64,000 nt of DNA from Candidatus Mnemosynella biddleae (GTDB lineage Archaea > Halobacteriota > Archaeoglobi > Mnemosynellales > Mnemosynellaceae). The notes beneath the pieces were generated by a model, which made no database searches, was not told the origin of the DNA, and saw nothing but the letters and a program-made list of their open reading frames with translations. Shown here piece by piece: positions 33,191 to 43,153 of this stretch (positions are counted from its first letter, which is position 1; every line of letters begins with the position of its first letter). Location: NCBI GenBank assembly GCA_002011165.2, contig MTMI02000010.1:161808-225807 (forward strand). The letters run 5' to 3'. The position numbers and the translations under genes were made by a program.

Positions 33191-34516
33191 TCACAAGAGG
33201 GCCTCATGAAAATTCCTCAGATCCCAGATGAGCTCATCTTTCTTGGGAACTCTCCTTGCAACTATCCCATAATACTTCTCATAACCTTCGAGCCCAATAA
33301 GCTCAGCTTTCCTTCTGAGGTCTCCGAGGATTCTATCAATGTCTCTTTCACTCAATTCCCTCCATTTAACCTCCACCAACAGAACCTTCTTCTCACGCTC
33401 GTTTAACGCCACCAGATCTACCTCCTCACCTTTATGCCACCACCCTCCTATCTTGGAGAATTTGAATGGCAACCCTTCACGCTTGTTGAGTTCAATGAGA
33501 AACTGCCCCGCAATACCCTCGAAAACCATGCCCAAGTAGTTCGCGTAGTCCTTCTTAATTTCCCCGATATCGAAAATACCTTCCTCGATGGAGGAGAGAT
33601 TCGGATAGATGTAGCGGAACCAGAACGCCACAAAATTGTCTCCGATATAGTATCTCCCCTTCTTCGACCTAGCACTTTCAGTTACGGGAAGTTTTTTTAC
33701 GAGGAACTCTGTTTCAATCAGATTTTTCAGATACTGTGTGATATCTGAATGCTTTGCTTTTACGTGCCCTCTAATCTCTTTCGGCGTGTTTTTGCCGAGA
33801 GCCACTGCTTCGAGAATCCTCTTGTATGTTGTCACATCGCTGAACTCGTACTTCATCAAAAAATCAAGCTCGTCTTTCAGGAAAGTATCGAACCTCTTTA
33901 ACTCTCTTTCGAGCCACTTCCAGAAAGGTGGTTTAATTTTTTCGAGGTAGTAAGGGATTCCATCCGCAAACCCGTATATCTCGACTAACTCCTCCCACTG
34001 GAGATCGGGAAAGAATTCCCTGAGATTGAAGAATTTCAGAGGCTTCAACTTTATCGAGGCGGTCCTCCTTCCGTAAAGCGGGCTTTTGTAACTGAGAACT
34101 CTGTCACTCATCATGGAGATTGACGAACCAAGAAGTACGAGCTTCGTGTTTGTACTGCTGAGAATCTGATCAACTACACGCTGGAAGAGCGACACAACTT
34201 TTGGATCCTCCTTAATTAGGTTGGGGAACTCATCTATTACAACAACTTTACCCTTCAGAAAGTTGAAATAAGCTTCCCAGTCTTCCTGAGCATAGGAAAT
34301 TTCCGGGACGAGTTTCGAAGCCGATTGCTTGAAGTGCCTGAGATTGCCTCCTTCAATAGCAAGGTAGTATACGTATTCCCTGTCTTTCACTGCCTCAAGG
34401 GTTAATCGAGTTTTGCCGACCCTCCTCTTACCGTAGATGATGATGAGCTCGAATGCTTCGCTCTCTAACCTTTCCCTCAGAGCCTTCAACTCCTCCATTC
34501 TGTCAACGAACTCCAT
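33191..34516 (-). CDS. Archaeal ATPase with C-terminal DUF234 domain
   Basis: 441 aa from MEFVDRMEEL. Walker A YGKRRVGKT (residues about 26-34), Walker B VVVIDEFPNLI, an arginine-rich sensor region (YGRRTASIKLKPL), a winged-helix segment, and the DUF234 nuclease-like end (EVDLVALNEREKKVLLVEVKW, a PD-(D/E)XK-like E...D...ExK). Multi-copy in archaeal genomes; role unknown. Confidence 0.85.
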   Translation of the reverse strand: MEFVDRMEELKALRERLESEAFELIIIYGKRRVGKTRLTLEAVKDREYVYYLAIEGGNLRHFKQSASKLVPEISYAQEDWEAYFNFLKGKVVVIDEFPNLIKEDPKVVSLFQRVVDQILSSTNTKLVLLGSSISMMSDRVLSYKSPLYGRRTASIKLKPLKFFNLREFFPDLQWEELVEIYGFADGIPYYLEKIKPPFWKWLERELKRFDTFLKDELDFLMKYEFSDVTTYKRILEAVALGKNTPKEIRGHVKAKHSDITQYLKNLIETEFLVKKLPVTESARSKKGRYYIGDNFVAFWFRYIYPNLSSIEEGIFDIGEIKKDYANYLGMVFEGIAGQFLIELNKREGLPFKFSKIGGWWHKGEEVDLVALNEREKKVLLVEVKWRELSERDIDRILGDLRRKAELIGLEGYEKYYGIVARRVPKKDELIWDLRNFHEALL

Positions 34517-34698
34517 GATAACCACCATTATGATAATTTGAGTTATTATTTATATTTCTGTCGGTGAAAGATACAGAACCTAAATCCAAGGAGTACATGA
34601 AAACCTGCTTAAGTTCGGTTCTTGTAAACGAGTCGTTAGAGGTTATTGTTCTTTTGTACCAAATGCATAAAATAAATATCGAAAATATGGTGAGTTAG

Positions 34699-35769
34699 AT
34701 GATTTCGATAATATTGGGCACACGCCCAGAAATAATCAAAATGAGCCCTGTTATAAGGGAATGCAAAAAAAGGGGGTTAGATTACTTCATTTTGCATACG
34801 GGTCAGCATTACTCTTATGAAATGGAGAGAGTGTTCTTCGAAGAGTTGGAATTGCCCCAGCCTAAGTATAATTTGGACGTTGGATCTGGAACACATGCAG
34901 AACAAACTGGTAAAATAATGGTTGGAGTTGAAAAAATTTTGATGGATGAAAAGTCAGATGTGGTTCTGGTGCAGGGTGACACTAACACGGTTTTGGCTGG
35001 AGCTTTAGCTGCTACCAAACTGAATATTAAGGTAGGACACGTTGAAGCTGGATTGAGGAGCTATGACAGGAGAATGCCTGAGGAGATTAACAGGGTATTG
35101 AGCGATCACATTTCCGATTATTTATTTGCTCCAACTGAGAAGGCTAAGCAGAATTTGCTGAGAGAGGGGATAGACGAAAACAAGATATTCGTAACCGGAA
35201 ACACCATCGTTGATGCTGTCTATCAGAATTTGGAGATTGCTAAAAGAAAGGTAAATGTGCTGAGAGAGTTGTGTTTAAGACCCAAGGAGTACTTTCTCGT
35301 TACTGCTCACAGACAGGAGAACGTCGATGTTAAGGAAAGGCTAAAGGGGATTTTGAAGGGTTTGGAATTAATTCACGAAAAGTTTTCCATGCCTGTTGTG
35401 TTTCCGGTGCATCCGAGAACTCAGAAAAGGATGAGGGAGTTTGGACTTGGTCTGGATGGTGTGGAGGTCATTAATCCTCTGGGCTTTCTCGAGTTTTTGC
35501 AGCTTGAAGCCAATGCAAGGTTGGTTTTAACGGATTCAGGGGGTGTACAGGAAGAAACTTGCATATTGGGCGTTCCCTGTGTAACTTTGAGGGACAACAC
35601 AGAGAGATCGGAGACTTTAGAGGTGGGGTCAAATATCTTAGCTGGAACAGACCCGAGTAAAATACTGGAGAGTGTGAAGGTTATGCTGAACAGAGAGAAC
35701 AGCTGGGAGAATCCATTTGGTGATGGCATGGCTAGAGAGAGAATTGTTGAGATTTTGGAGGGAACATGA
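34699..35769 (+). CDS. wecB: UDP-GlcNAc 2-epimerase (non-hydrolysing)
   Basis: 356 aa. Family motifs: LGTRPEIIKMSPVI, TGQHYSYEM, QGDTNTVLAGALAA, HVEAGLRSYDRRMPEEINR, VTAHRQENVD, LTDSGGVQEE and TLRDNTERSET. It interconverts UDP-GlcNAc and UDP-ManNAc, a step to ManNAcA in archaeal surface glycans. First gene of a plus-strand operon; stop and start with the next GT overlap by 4 bases. Confidence 0.95.
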   Translation: MISIILGTRPEIIKMSPVIRECKKRGLDYFILHTGQHYSYEMERVFFEELELPQPKYNLDVGSGTHAEQTGKIMVGVEKILMDEKSDVVLVQGDTNTVLAGALAATKLNIKVGHVEAGLRSYDRRMPEEINRVLSDHISDYLFAPTEKAKQNLLREGIDENKIFVTGNTIVDAVYQNLEIAKRKVNVLRELCLRPKEYFLVTAHRQENVDVKERLKGILKGLELIHEKFSMPVVFPVHPRTQKRMREFGLGLDGVEVINPLGFLEFLQLEANARLVLTDSGGVQEETCILGVPCVTLRDNTERSETLEVGSNILAGTDPSKILESVKVMLNRENSWENPFGDGMARERIVEILEGT

Positions 35770-36914
35770 GAATTCTAATTACATCGATTGTAGATTTGAG
35801 GAAGACAGCTCCCAATAGGCTGCATCACTTTATTAGACATTTGTCGCAAAAACATGAAATTACCGTTATCTGCATCAATGATTGGTGGAAAGCCAGCTTA
35901 GTTGATACAAGCAAGTACTATCGAGATTTTAAGGATGTTCTAGATAATATTGAGATTAAATATATCACAGAAAAGAAAATAAGTCCCTTTAAACAAGAAT
36001 TTTTATCTCCAAGATTAATGAAATTGGAAAGTAGCAGTAGTAAGGACTTTGATGTGATTCTTAATTACAATACCCTAATTTCTGGATATTACGTAACAAA
36101 AAAGCTGAATTTGCCGATGATTTATGATTTAGCCGATGATCTACCAGAGATGATTGCGAACTCTTCTCAAATTCCTATACTCCTCAGACCTCTTGGAAGA
36201 TGGATTGGGAGGAGTATGCTTAAAAGGAACATAGCAATCGCAAAGAAGGTTACAGGAATAACTAAAACCCTTCAAGATAACTATTCGATTCCGGATGAGA
36301 AATTTGAGTTGATACCGAACGGCGTGGATACTGAAGTCTTTAAAAAAGTTAAAGGTGATCTGAGAGAGAGACTTGGATTAGAAGATAGTTTTGTTTTGGG
36401 TTATGTTGGTGTTTTAAGGGAATGGGTTGATTTAACACCTGTTTATCAAGCAATTAAAAACCTTGAAAATGTAAAATTGTTGATTGTTGGAGAGGAAGGA
36501 ATGTTAAAAAAGAACAGAGAAATGGTTAGAAGATATGGGGTTGAAGATAAAGTCATCTTTACTGGAACCATTTCCTATACTAAAGTGCCACAATATATTT
36601 CAGCAATGGACGTTTGCTTAATCCCCTTTAAACACAACGCTATATCACAAAATGCTGTTCCTCTTAAGCTATTTGAGTATATGGCATGTGAAAGACCTGT
36701 AATTTCTACTAGGCTAAAGGGAGTTATGGAAGTTGTTGGTGGTATGATATTATATGCCGATACAGTTGATGAATATATCACTCAAATTAGGAATCTTCTC
36801 GAAAATCCAGACTTAGCGGATGAATTGAAAAAGAATGGAAAGAAATTTATTGAGAAGAAATACAATTGGAAAAAGATCACGAAGAAATTAGAAAAAGTTT
36901 TGCTTATAACATAA
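35766..36914 (+). CDS. GT4 family glycosyltransferase
   Basis: 382 aa GT-B protein. The acceptor half is N-terminal; the donor half has the glycine-rich FVLGYVGVLREW loop, LLIVGEEG, VIFTGTISYTKVPQYISAMD and the EX7E-like VPLKLFEYMACERPVI. No TM segments. Likely builds the surface glycan repeat. Confidence 0.87.
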   Translation: MRILITSIVDLRKTAPNRLHHFIRHLSQKHEITVICINDWWKASLVDTSKYYRDFKDVLDNIEIKYITEKKISPFKQEFLSPRLMKLESSSSKDFDVILNYNTLISGYYVTKKLNLPMIYDLADDLPEMIANSSQIPILLRPLGRWIGRSMLKRNIAIAKKVTGITKTLQDNYSIPDEKFELIPNGVDTEVFKKVKGDLRERLGLEDSFVLGYVGVLREWVDLTPVYQAIKNLENVKLLIVGEEGMLKKNREMVRRYGVEDKVIFTGTISYTKVPQYISAMDVCLIPFKHNAISQNAVPLKLFEYMACERPVISTRLKGVMEVVGGMILYADTVDEYITQIRNLLENPDLADELKKNGKKFIEKKYNWKKITKKLEKVLLIT

Positions 36915-36949
36915 TAATTGTTTTGATAGCTGAAGGAGGTGATGTAATA

Positions 36950-37861
36950 ATGTGTTATAATTCATCTAGGTTAGTTACGATAATATTGCCCACCTATAAT
37001 CGTGCTATTAAGCTAAAGGATTGTATAAGTTCTGTTTTAGCGCAAACATACTCTAATTTTGAATTAATAATATGTGATGATTGTTCCACAGATGAAACTG
37101 GGGCAGTTGTGAAGCAATTTATGACGAGTGACAAGCGAATCCGATATTATAGAAATGCTACTCGTAAAGGATTACCTGCCAATAGGAATATCGGGATATG
37201 CAAGGCAAAAGGAAAATACGTATTCTTTATTGAGGATGATATGGTACTCGATCCAAAATGTGTTGAAATTCTTATGAAGAGTCTTACTCTGTTGCAATCT
37301 AAAGGGACAAAAGTGGGGGGTATCGCTCCAAGATTAGTAGTGCAACGTGATCGGGGAGATCACAAGTTAGGCATACTTAATTATGCTCTCCGCAGAGATA
37401 ATGAAAAACTCAACGTTCCATGTAAAGTAAGTAAGCATACAGGTATGCGATACTTTAACTTTAGTTGTGAGTTTAACGATATATTGGAAGTACCAGATAT
37501 CCATGCATGTTCATTATATCCTCGAAATGTTCTTGAGGAAACGGGTGGCTATGACGAGAAGAGGTTTAAAGGAAATTTCCTTTATGAGGAAACAGATCTG
37601 AATTATAGGATTAGAAAGAAAGGATACAAACTCTATTTTGAATCTAGAGCTGTTTTATATCATAGGATTGCTAACGAAGGTGGATGTAGAGTTGACACCT
37701 TAAGATATTGTTACTTTTTCATGCTGAATCATATTAAATTTGTGACAAAAAATTTTGGCTTTAGATCATTATACATGATTCCTTGTTTTTTGATCCTCAT
37801 AGCTTTTACTGGAGTAAAAGGTGCATTCTATAGGATTATGAACATGTTAAGGAGGGTGTAA
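36950..37861 (+). CDS. GT2 family glycosyltransferase
   Basis: 303 aa from the ATG at 36950, which is preceded by GGAGGTGAT (36935-36943); the longer frame starting at 36866 overlaps the previous gene and lacks such a site. GT-A motifs: ILPTYNRAIKL, ICDDCSTDET, FFIEDDMVLD (xDD) and ETGGYDE. A hydrophobic C-terminus (MIPCFLILIAFTG) suggests membrane association. Confidence 0.85.
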   Translation: MCYNSSRLVTIILPTYNRAIKLKDCISSVLAQTYSNFELIICDDCSTDETGAVVKQFMTSDKRIRYYRNATRKGLPANRNIGICKAKGKYVFFIEDDMVLDPKCVEILMKSLTLLQSKGTKVGGIAPRLVVQRDRGDHKLGILNYALRRDNEKLNVPCKVSKHTGMRYFNFSCEFNDILEVPDIHACSLYPRNVLEETGGYDEKRFKGNFLYEETDLNYRIRKKGYKLYFESRAVLYHRIANEGGCRVDTLRYCYFFMLNHIKFVTKNFGFRSLYMIPCFLILIAFTGVKGAFYRIMNMLRRV

Positions 37862-37864
37862 TTT

Positions 37865-38869
37865 TTGAAGATATGTTTCATTGGGCACTATTCTGGAAAT
37901 CCTGATGAAGGTGTTAAAAAGGTATCATTTTATCTATATAGAGAATTAGTAAAATCTCACGAAGTTATGAGTGTTGATATAAGAAGTGTAGTAAAGCACT
38001 GGAAAGCTATTAAAGAGTTTAATCCAGACATAATTCACTTTGTTGTCGGTCCATCTACCGTCATAAGCTTTGTCATCTTAAAACTTCTTTCGTCCTACTG
38101 CAGAAGTTCTAAAGCAATAATGTCTGCACCACAGCCAGGCTATTTACATCTTAAAAGACTAATTCCTCTACTAAAACCGGACTTAATGTTAGTCCAGTCT
38201 CACAAAAGCGAAAAACTATTCCAACATTTAGGTTGTAGAACCCGATTTTTCCCTAATGGAGTAGATACCAAGAAATTTAGTCTTATAAAAAGCAGAAAAA
38301 AAATTGAATTACGGGAAAAATACGGAGTAGACACAGAAAAATTCGTCATTTTACATGTGGGGCACATAAAAACTCGAAGAAATCTTCATCTTTTGCAGCA
38401 ATTACAGAAAGACGATAATCAAGTAATCATTATTGGTAGTACCTCGACACCTATAGAAAAAAAGGTTTATAAACATCTGAGAGAAAAAGGATGTTTAGTC
38501 TGGACAAATTATTTCAAAAATATAGAGGAAATTTACAACCTTTCTGATTGTTATATTTTTCCTACTATTGATAAATTTAGTTGTATAGAAATACCCCTTT
38601 CAGTATTAGAAGCAATGGCCTGTAACTTACCCGTAATTACAACAAAATTTGGAGCACTACCTAGAGTATTTGATGCTGGAGATGGTTTATTTTTTGTAGA
38701 AAGAGAAAAAGATATTTATGACGCTATAGAGATTATCAAAAATAAGGATGTAAATATAAAGACAAGAAAAAAAGTTTTGCCATTTTCTTGGGAGAAACTC
38801 ATCAAAGAATTAAAAAGAATTTATAAAGAAATTACTATATCGACTCAAGGAGCACTTGCGGGGCTTTAA
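37865..38869 (+). CDS. GT4 family glycosyltransferase
   Basis: 334 aa with a TTG start supported by AAGGAGGGTG just upstream. GT-B donor-site features: FFPNGVDTKKFS, VILHVGHIKTRRNL, and SVLEAMACNLPVITT. Codons are richer in A/T than those of the flanking host genes. Confidence 0.85.
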   Translation: MKICFIGHYSGNPDEGVKKVSFYLYRELVKSHEVMSVDIRSVVKHWKAIKEFNPDIIHFVVGPSTVISFVILKLLSSYCRSSKAIMSAPQPGYLHLKRLIPLLKPDLMLVQSHKSEKLFQHLGCRTRFFPNGVDTKKFSLIKSRKKIELREKYGVDTEKFVILHVGHIKTRRNLHLLQQLQKDDNQVIIIGSTSTPIEKKVYKHLREKGCLVWTNYFKNIEEIYNLSDCYIFPTIDKFSCIEIPLSVLEAMACNLPVITTKFGALPRVFDAGDGLFFVEREKDIYDAIEIIKNKDVNIKTRKKVLPFSWEKLIKELKRIYKEITISTQGALAGL

Positions 38870-38895
38870 AATAAAATTTTCAAGAGTTGAGAAAA

Positions 38896-39627
38896 ATGAA
38901 GGGGCATACACTAATTTGTTTTATAGGAATTGATGGTTCTGGGAAGAGTACATTATCAAAATATTTGTATGAAGAGCTAAAAAAAAGAGAATATAATGTT
39001 TCATACATATGGTGGCTGGAGGGAGAATATTCTCTGTTAAGAAAGTTACTCAGAACGATAGGCAAACCCATATATAAGAATTTAAGAAATTGCGTGAATA
39101 CTTTAAATGTAAGAAAGAGTAAATCCATTGCTATACATATATTTAATATATTATATCCGAAGCTAGTCTTGTTAGATTATTTAAGGTTTGGTATATTAAA
39201 GATGTGGCTCCCAAAAATTATAAATAATATAAATAATAAAATTATAAGTAATAGAGATAATAAAATAATAATTCTAGATAGGTATATATATGATATTATA
39301 TTGTTTATATCTGAGGAATTTAATTATCCAATCTCTAAAAAAATAAAATTATTGAATATCTATAGTAAACTATTACCAAGCCCAGATCTAATATTTATAA
39401 TAGATGTCCCTCCAGAAGTTTCGTATTTTAGGAAGAGAGAAGAAATAAGATCTATAAAAGTTGCTAAATTAATGTGGAAGAATTATCAGGAGTTATATTT
39501 CTCACTAAACAATTTAACTTCTGGAAAAATAATAAGAATTGATAATACAAAAAGATTAGAAGAGGTTAAAGCTGATATATTAAAGACTACACTGGACTTT
39601 ATAAATGGTGACGAAAATGGAAGATAA
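38896..39627 (+). CDS. Thymidylate-kinase-like P-loop kinase
   Basis: 243 aa. Walker A FIGIDGSGKSTLS, DRY motif (IILDRYIYD) and LID-like RKREEIRS resemble TMP kinase, but the central insertion is longer and the residue pattern for thymidine is not clear. Such kinases in glycan loci may phosphorylate sugars or lipids. Strongly A+T rich (long ATA/AAT runs), which suggests transfer. Confidence 0.7.
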   Translation: MKGHTLICFIGIDGSGKSTLSKYLYEELKKREYNVSYIWWLEGEYSLLRKLLRTIGKPIYKNLRNCVNTLNVRKSKSIAIHIFNILYPKLVLLDYLRFGILKMWLPKIINNINNKIISNRDNKIIILDRYIYDIILFISEEFNYPISKKIKLLNIYSKLLPSPDLIFIIDVPPEVSYFRKREEIRSIKVAKLMWKNYQELYFSLNNLTSGKIIRIDNTKRLEEVKADILKTTLDFINGDENGR

Positions 39628-41140
39628 AGTGATAGCAATTGGTATAGATTCTCTAGATCCGTATATCATATTAAAGTATAGAAAAGACTTACCGACCCTC
39701 TCTAAACTAATTACTGAAAGTCCCACGTTTATTTCAAAATCAGTCTTTCCTGTAGATACAATTCCTGCTTGGGTGAGCATATACACAGGCCTTCACCCTG
39801 GAAATCATGGAGTAGTTTACGTTTATGACGTTTTTGACCCAAATCTTAGCAACTTAAGAAAATTAGACATCAACCATATTAAAGGTAGAACATTCTACGA
39901 TTATGCCAATCAGGAAGGTTTTAAGACCATTATAGCCTATCCAATACTGTTATATCCAGCTTGGGAGATAGATGGTATCATAGTTAGTAAATCACCTTTT
40001 GAAAGAAGGGTGGATTGGATTAGAACAGAAATCGACATTGATGTCTATCCAAACACCATTAAACAAAAATACAAGATTGCAGATAAATTTGTAGGTTTAT
40101 GGGGAGGTTTCCCTGGAATTAAATATTTAAAAAAATGGGCGGAACTTGGCAAAGAGATAATAGAGAAAGAAAAAAGTATTGGAATAGAGCTGTGCAAAAA
40201 TGAAAAATGGGATCTATTTTTTATATATTTTAGCTTGTTAGATATTGTACAACATAGACTTTGGAGGTTTTTTGATGAAGATGATCCAACATATCCAGGT
40301 CAAACTTCTTTGAGGTGGATAATCTTGGACTATTATAAAATGTTTGATGGAATCATAGAAGAATTTATAAAAATGCATCCCGATAAGACGTTGATAGTAA
40401 TAAGCGATCATGGTCATAGAAGTAGACCAATTAAAACTGTTAATATAAACGAGTATCTAAGAAGGAGAGGTTTTCTTACGCCAAAAGGTAATGGATATCT
40501 TATAGGAAAAATACAAAGTAAAATTAAGAAAATTATCTTAGATTGTGCAAACAAGTTAGATATTGAGCATTGGTTAATTAAGCTCATTGTGAGAAACCAA
40601 AAGCTAACAAAAATCAGCAAATCAATATATTCCTCAGCAGGGGTTATAGACAGAGACAAAAGTATAGCTTACTTATCAAACTTTGTGGGGCTTAAGTCTT
40701 ATTCTTATGGGGGTATTGAGATCAATAAAGATCTAGTCTCTAATATAGAATATGAAAAAATAAGGGATGGAATAATTAAGTCTTTATTAAAACTTAAAAC
40801 CCCAGACAACGAGTCATTAATTAAATGGGTAAAAAAAAGAGAAGAATTGTATCTAGATAAGTTTAATGAAAAAATATATCCAGATATCATTTTTGAGCTT
40901 AAGGAAGACTATAGCATTGGGTGGAACATATGTTGTAATTTATATGAAAAGGCTTATGATCATAAAGTGGCGTCAGGAGGGCACAGAAAAGATGCTGTGT
41001 TTTTAGTTAGAAACGTAAATAGAAGAATAAGAAGCAAAGAAGTTAGCATAGTAGACGTGGCTCCGACAATATTAGATCTCCTAGGAGTAGACTGGAGGAG
41101 GCTCAATTTTGATGGAAAAAGTATATTCGGAGCGAATTAG
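39617..41140 (+). CDS. Alkaline-phosphatase-superfamily phosphodiesterase-like protein
   Basis: 507 aa from MEDKVIAIG. Metal site: GIDSLDP, nucleophile Thr in DTIPAWVSIYTG, ISDHGHR, and a C-terminal SGGHRKDAVF (His). It resembles type I phosphodiesterase/nucleotide pyrophosphatases and is a paralogue of the protein at 58606-60006. In a glycan operon it may transfer or remove phospho-substituents. The start overlaps the kinase gene. Confidence 0.8.
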   Translation: MEDKVIAIGIDSLDPYIILKYRKDLPTLSKLITESPTFISKSVFPVDTIPAWVSIYTGLHPGNHGVVYVYDVFDPNLSNLRKLDINHIKGRTFYDYANQEGFKTIIAYPILLYPAWEIDGIIVSKSPFERRVDWIRTEIDIDVYPNTIKQKYKIADKFVGLWGGFPGIKYLKKWAELGKEIIEKEKSIGIELCKNEKWDLFFIYFSLLDIVQHRLWRFFDEDDPTYPGQTSLRWIILDYYKMFDGIIEEFIKMHPDKTLIVISDHGHRSRPIKTVNINEYLRRRGFLTPKGNGYLIGKIQSKIKKIILDCANKLDIEHWLIKLIVRNQKLTKISKSIYSSAGVIDRDKSIAYLSNFVGLKSYSYGGIEINKDLVSNIEYEKIRDGIIKSLLKLKTPDNESLIKWVKKREELYLDKFNEKIYPDIIFELKEDYSIGWNICCNLYEKAYDHKVASGGHRKDAVFLVRNVNRRIRSKEVSIVDVAPTILDLLGVDWRRLNFDGKSIFGAN

Positions 41141-42683
41141 CAACATTAATAAATTTTTTCTGTTCATTTCAATTATTTTATTTTCTTTAACACTTGGGGT
41201 ATATCTATCAAAGCAAGAATCCACAGGTTTTTTTATTTTTGGCAACCTTGGCAAAGTCAAATTTTCTTTATATGATAGTAATGGTTATCGGATAGAACCT
41301 AGTAAATACACACCAGCATATGACATGTGGTTATATTTAATTCATATCATATGTGGATTGTCCTTTGTGGAAGTGGCATTTACACCAATTGGCATTTTAA
41401 TTACTCCTTTTGTGTACTTTGTTTTAACTAAAAAAATATTTAATAGTTATTTGTTAGCTTTTATTGGTTCTTTTTATATAATATCAGAAATTGCACAAAC
41501 GGGCTGGTATAATACATTTGCTTATGCTTGGGTACGTCCTGTTTATTTAGTATTTATTCTTCTATTCATCAATATTTTAAATAAAGAAATTAAACCTGAG
41601 CATGTTCTCGTCCTCTTCTTAATGTTTTGGGGCGCAACATTTACTCATTATACAGTTCCTGTATGGGTAATCACATTTATAGTAGTACTTTATTGTATCT
41701 CAAAACTAGAGGGTGGTATTTACTCTAAGAGATTAAGCCTGATAATAGTTCTGCTTGTAGTATCATATATCTCAATTAATAAAGTTTTCTATGATGTATT
41801 TATCCCATCACTCACCAAGATGGTTAATGAGAGTGGTTACTTCGATGCTATATCTGTTTTTTTTATGAAACTTAAATCGTATGCGTCTGGCCATAACATA
41901 ATATCAGAAAAATATGTATATTACCCATCAAGAGGGATATACAGTACCGTTCGGCTAATGCTAAATTTTCTCTTTTTAATTCCAATACTTTTGTCATTAC
42001 CTCCCATTATAAAGAAATTCATAAATATATTGAATCGAAAAGATAACACATCCAATTTTAATGTAAGTATCTACATATATTGTGCTTTTTTAATAACAAT
42101 AATTGTACAGGCATTCGTATATGGAAATGTAACTGGTATTAGTAATCAATTCATTCTTTTTATGGGACCAATTATTATGTTAATAGCTTTGAACTTGTTT
42201 GGAAGTAAGAAGATTCGCTCCATCTTTTTAGTAGCTCTTTTAGTATTATCAACTACTACTCTCTCGCTTAGCCTCTCATATGAGGATGAATACTTGCGCT
42301 ATTCATCCATTGAACCAAGTGGTATATGGTTACTTACCGCTGGGGATCATCAAAAGCACACTCATGTAGAAGATAAGCCTGTTGTGTTATCAACTATCTC
42401 CTATTATTATTACGTCAATTTTATAGGTATTGATTATAATAAAAGTATACGCCTCTCTTACTTTACATCAGATACGTATGAAAAGTTAGTTTCTCACAAA
42501 TATTCTGGCCTTAACAAGTTGTGGGATTACGTTATTATAGATAAATTCAGTTACGATTATCATGTAAGTGGTGAGAGAATTAAATATTTCGAACCCTTAT
42601 CTCGCTATAGTGTGGAAATCTACACTAACTCTAATCTAAATAAGGTTTACGACGATAGTATTGTATTAATATTCAAAACTTAA
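41112..42683 (+). CDS. Multi-pass membrane protein, possible lipid-linked glycosyltransferase
   Basis: About 523 aa with at least ten TM helices and a large C-terminal extracytoplasmic region. The layout recalls GT-C/PMT-type enzymes, but no DxD/ExD in the first loop is convincing (the first loop has PAYDMWLYLIH). Overlaps the AP-family gene by 29 bases and closes the operon. Confidence 0.65.
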   Translation: MEKVYSERISNINKFFLFISIILFSLTLGVYLSKQESTGFFIFGNLGKVKFSLYDSNGYRIEPSKYTPAYDMWLYLIHIICGLSFVEVAFTPIGILITPFVYFVLTKKIFNSYLLAFIGSFYIISEIAQTGWYNTFAYAWVRPVYLVFILLFINILNKEIKPEHVLVLFLMFWGATFTHYTVPVWVITFIVVLYCISKLEGGIYSKRLSLIIVLLVVSYISINKVFYDVFIPSLTKMVNESGYFDAISVFFMKLKSYASGHNIISEKYVYYPSRGIYSTVRLMLNFLFLIPILLSLPPIIKKFINILNRKDNTSNFNVSIYIYCAFLITIIVQAFVYGNVTGISNQFILFMGPIIMLIALNLFGSKKIRSIFLVALLVLSTTTLSLSLSYEDEYLRYSSIEPSGIWLLTAGDHQKHTHVEDKPVVLSTISYYYYVNFIGIDYNKSIRLSYFTSDTYEKLVSHKYSGLNKLWDYVIIDKFSYDYHVSGERIKYFEPLSRYSVEIYTNSNLNKVYDDSIVLIFKT

Positions 42684-43153
42684 GTTGTGATAATAACATT
42701 TAAAATAAATATTTCAATCCTCCCTATTTTAACGAATCCAAGCCTAACAACTCTAAACAAAAACGACTAACTTCAGAGAAGACTCACAAAATTAAAAGCC
42801 TTTTCCTTCTCAAATGCTCTATTATAATGCTACATTAAGTCCATTCTCCAAACAGAACTGCATAAAGAGAGATGCTGCATACAAACACATTTAGATGTCT
42901 TTTTTAACCTCAACCCAATAATACTCTTACAAGTTTTTGGAGGTGGTTATGTTGACAGTTCTTTCAAGAGTTGAGAAGTAAAAAAATATAAAACGCGATA
43001 GTCATTATATAATTTTATTAGAAAAGCTTAAAAAGTGAAGTCCTATTCGTTGTGTGAAAAAGAGAAATTATCAAAAAATAGCAATAAAAATAATAGATAA
43101 AATACAATCCTATGCCCCATTCAATTATATAAAAATCTAATGGGGGCTTAAAA
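42684..43153. other. Intergenic stretch without recognisable gene
   Basis: 470 bp of A+T-rich sequence. GGAGGTGGTT followed by a 10-codon frame (ATG at about 42949) looks like a leftover ribosome-binding site with a truncated gene start. TATA-like elements (TTATATAATTTT near 43005 and AATTATATAAAA near 43126) probably serve the downstream GT4 gene. Confidence 0.5.

Noticed and set aside
42949..42981. 10-codon frame after a strong GGAGGTGG site
   Set aside because: Too short to support as a gene; noted as a probable leftover of a deleted gene start.
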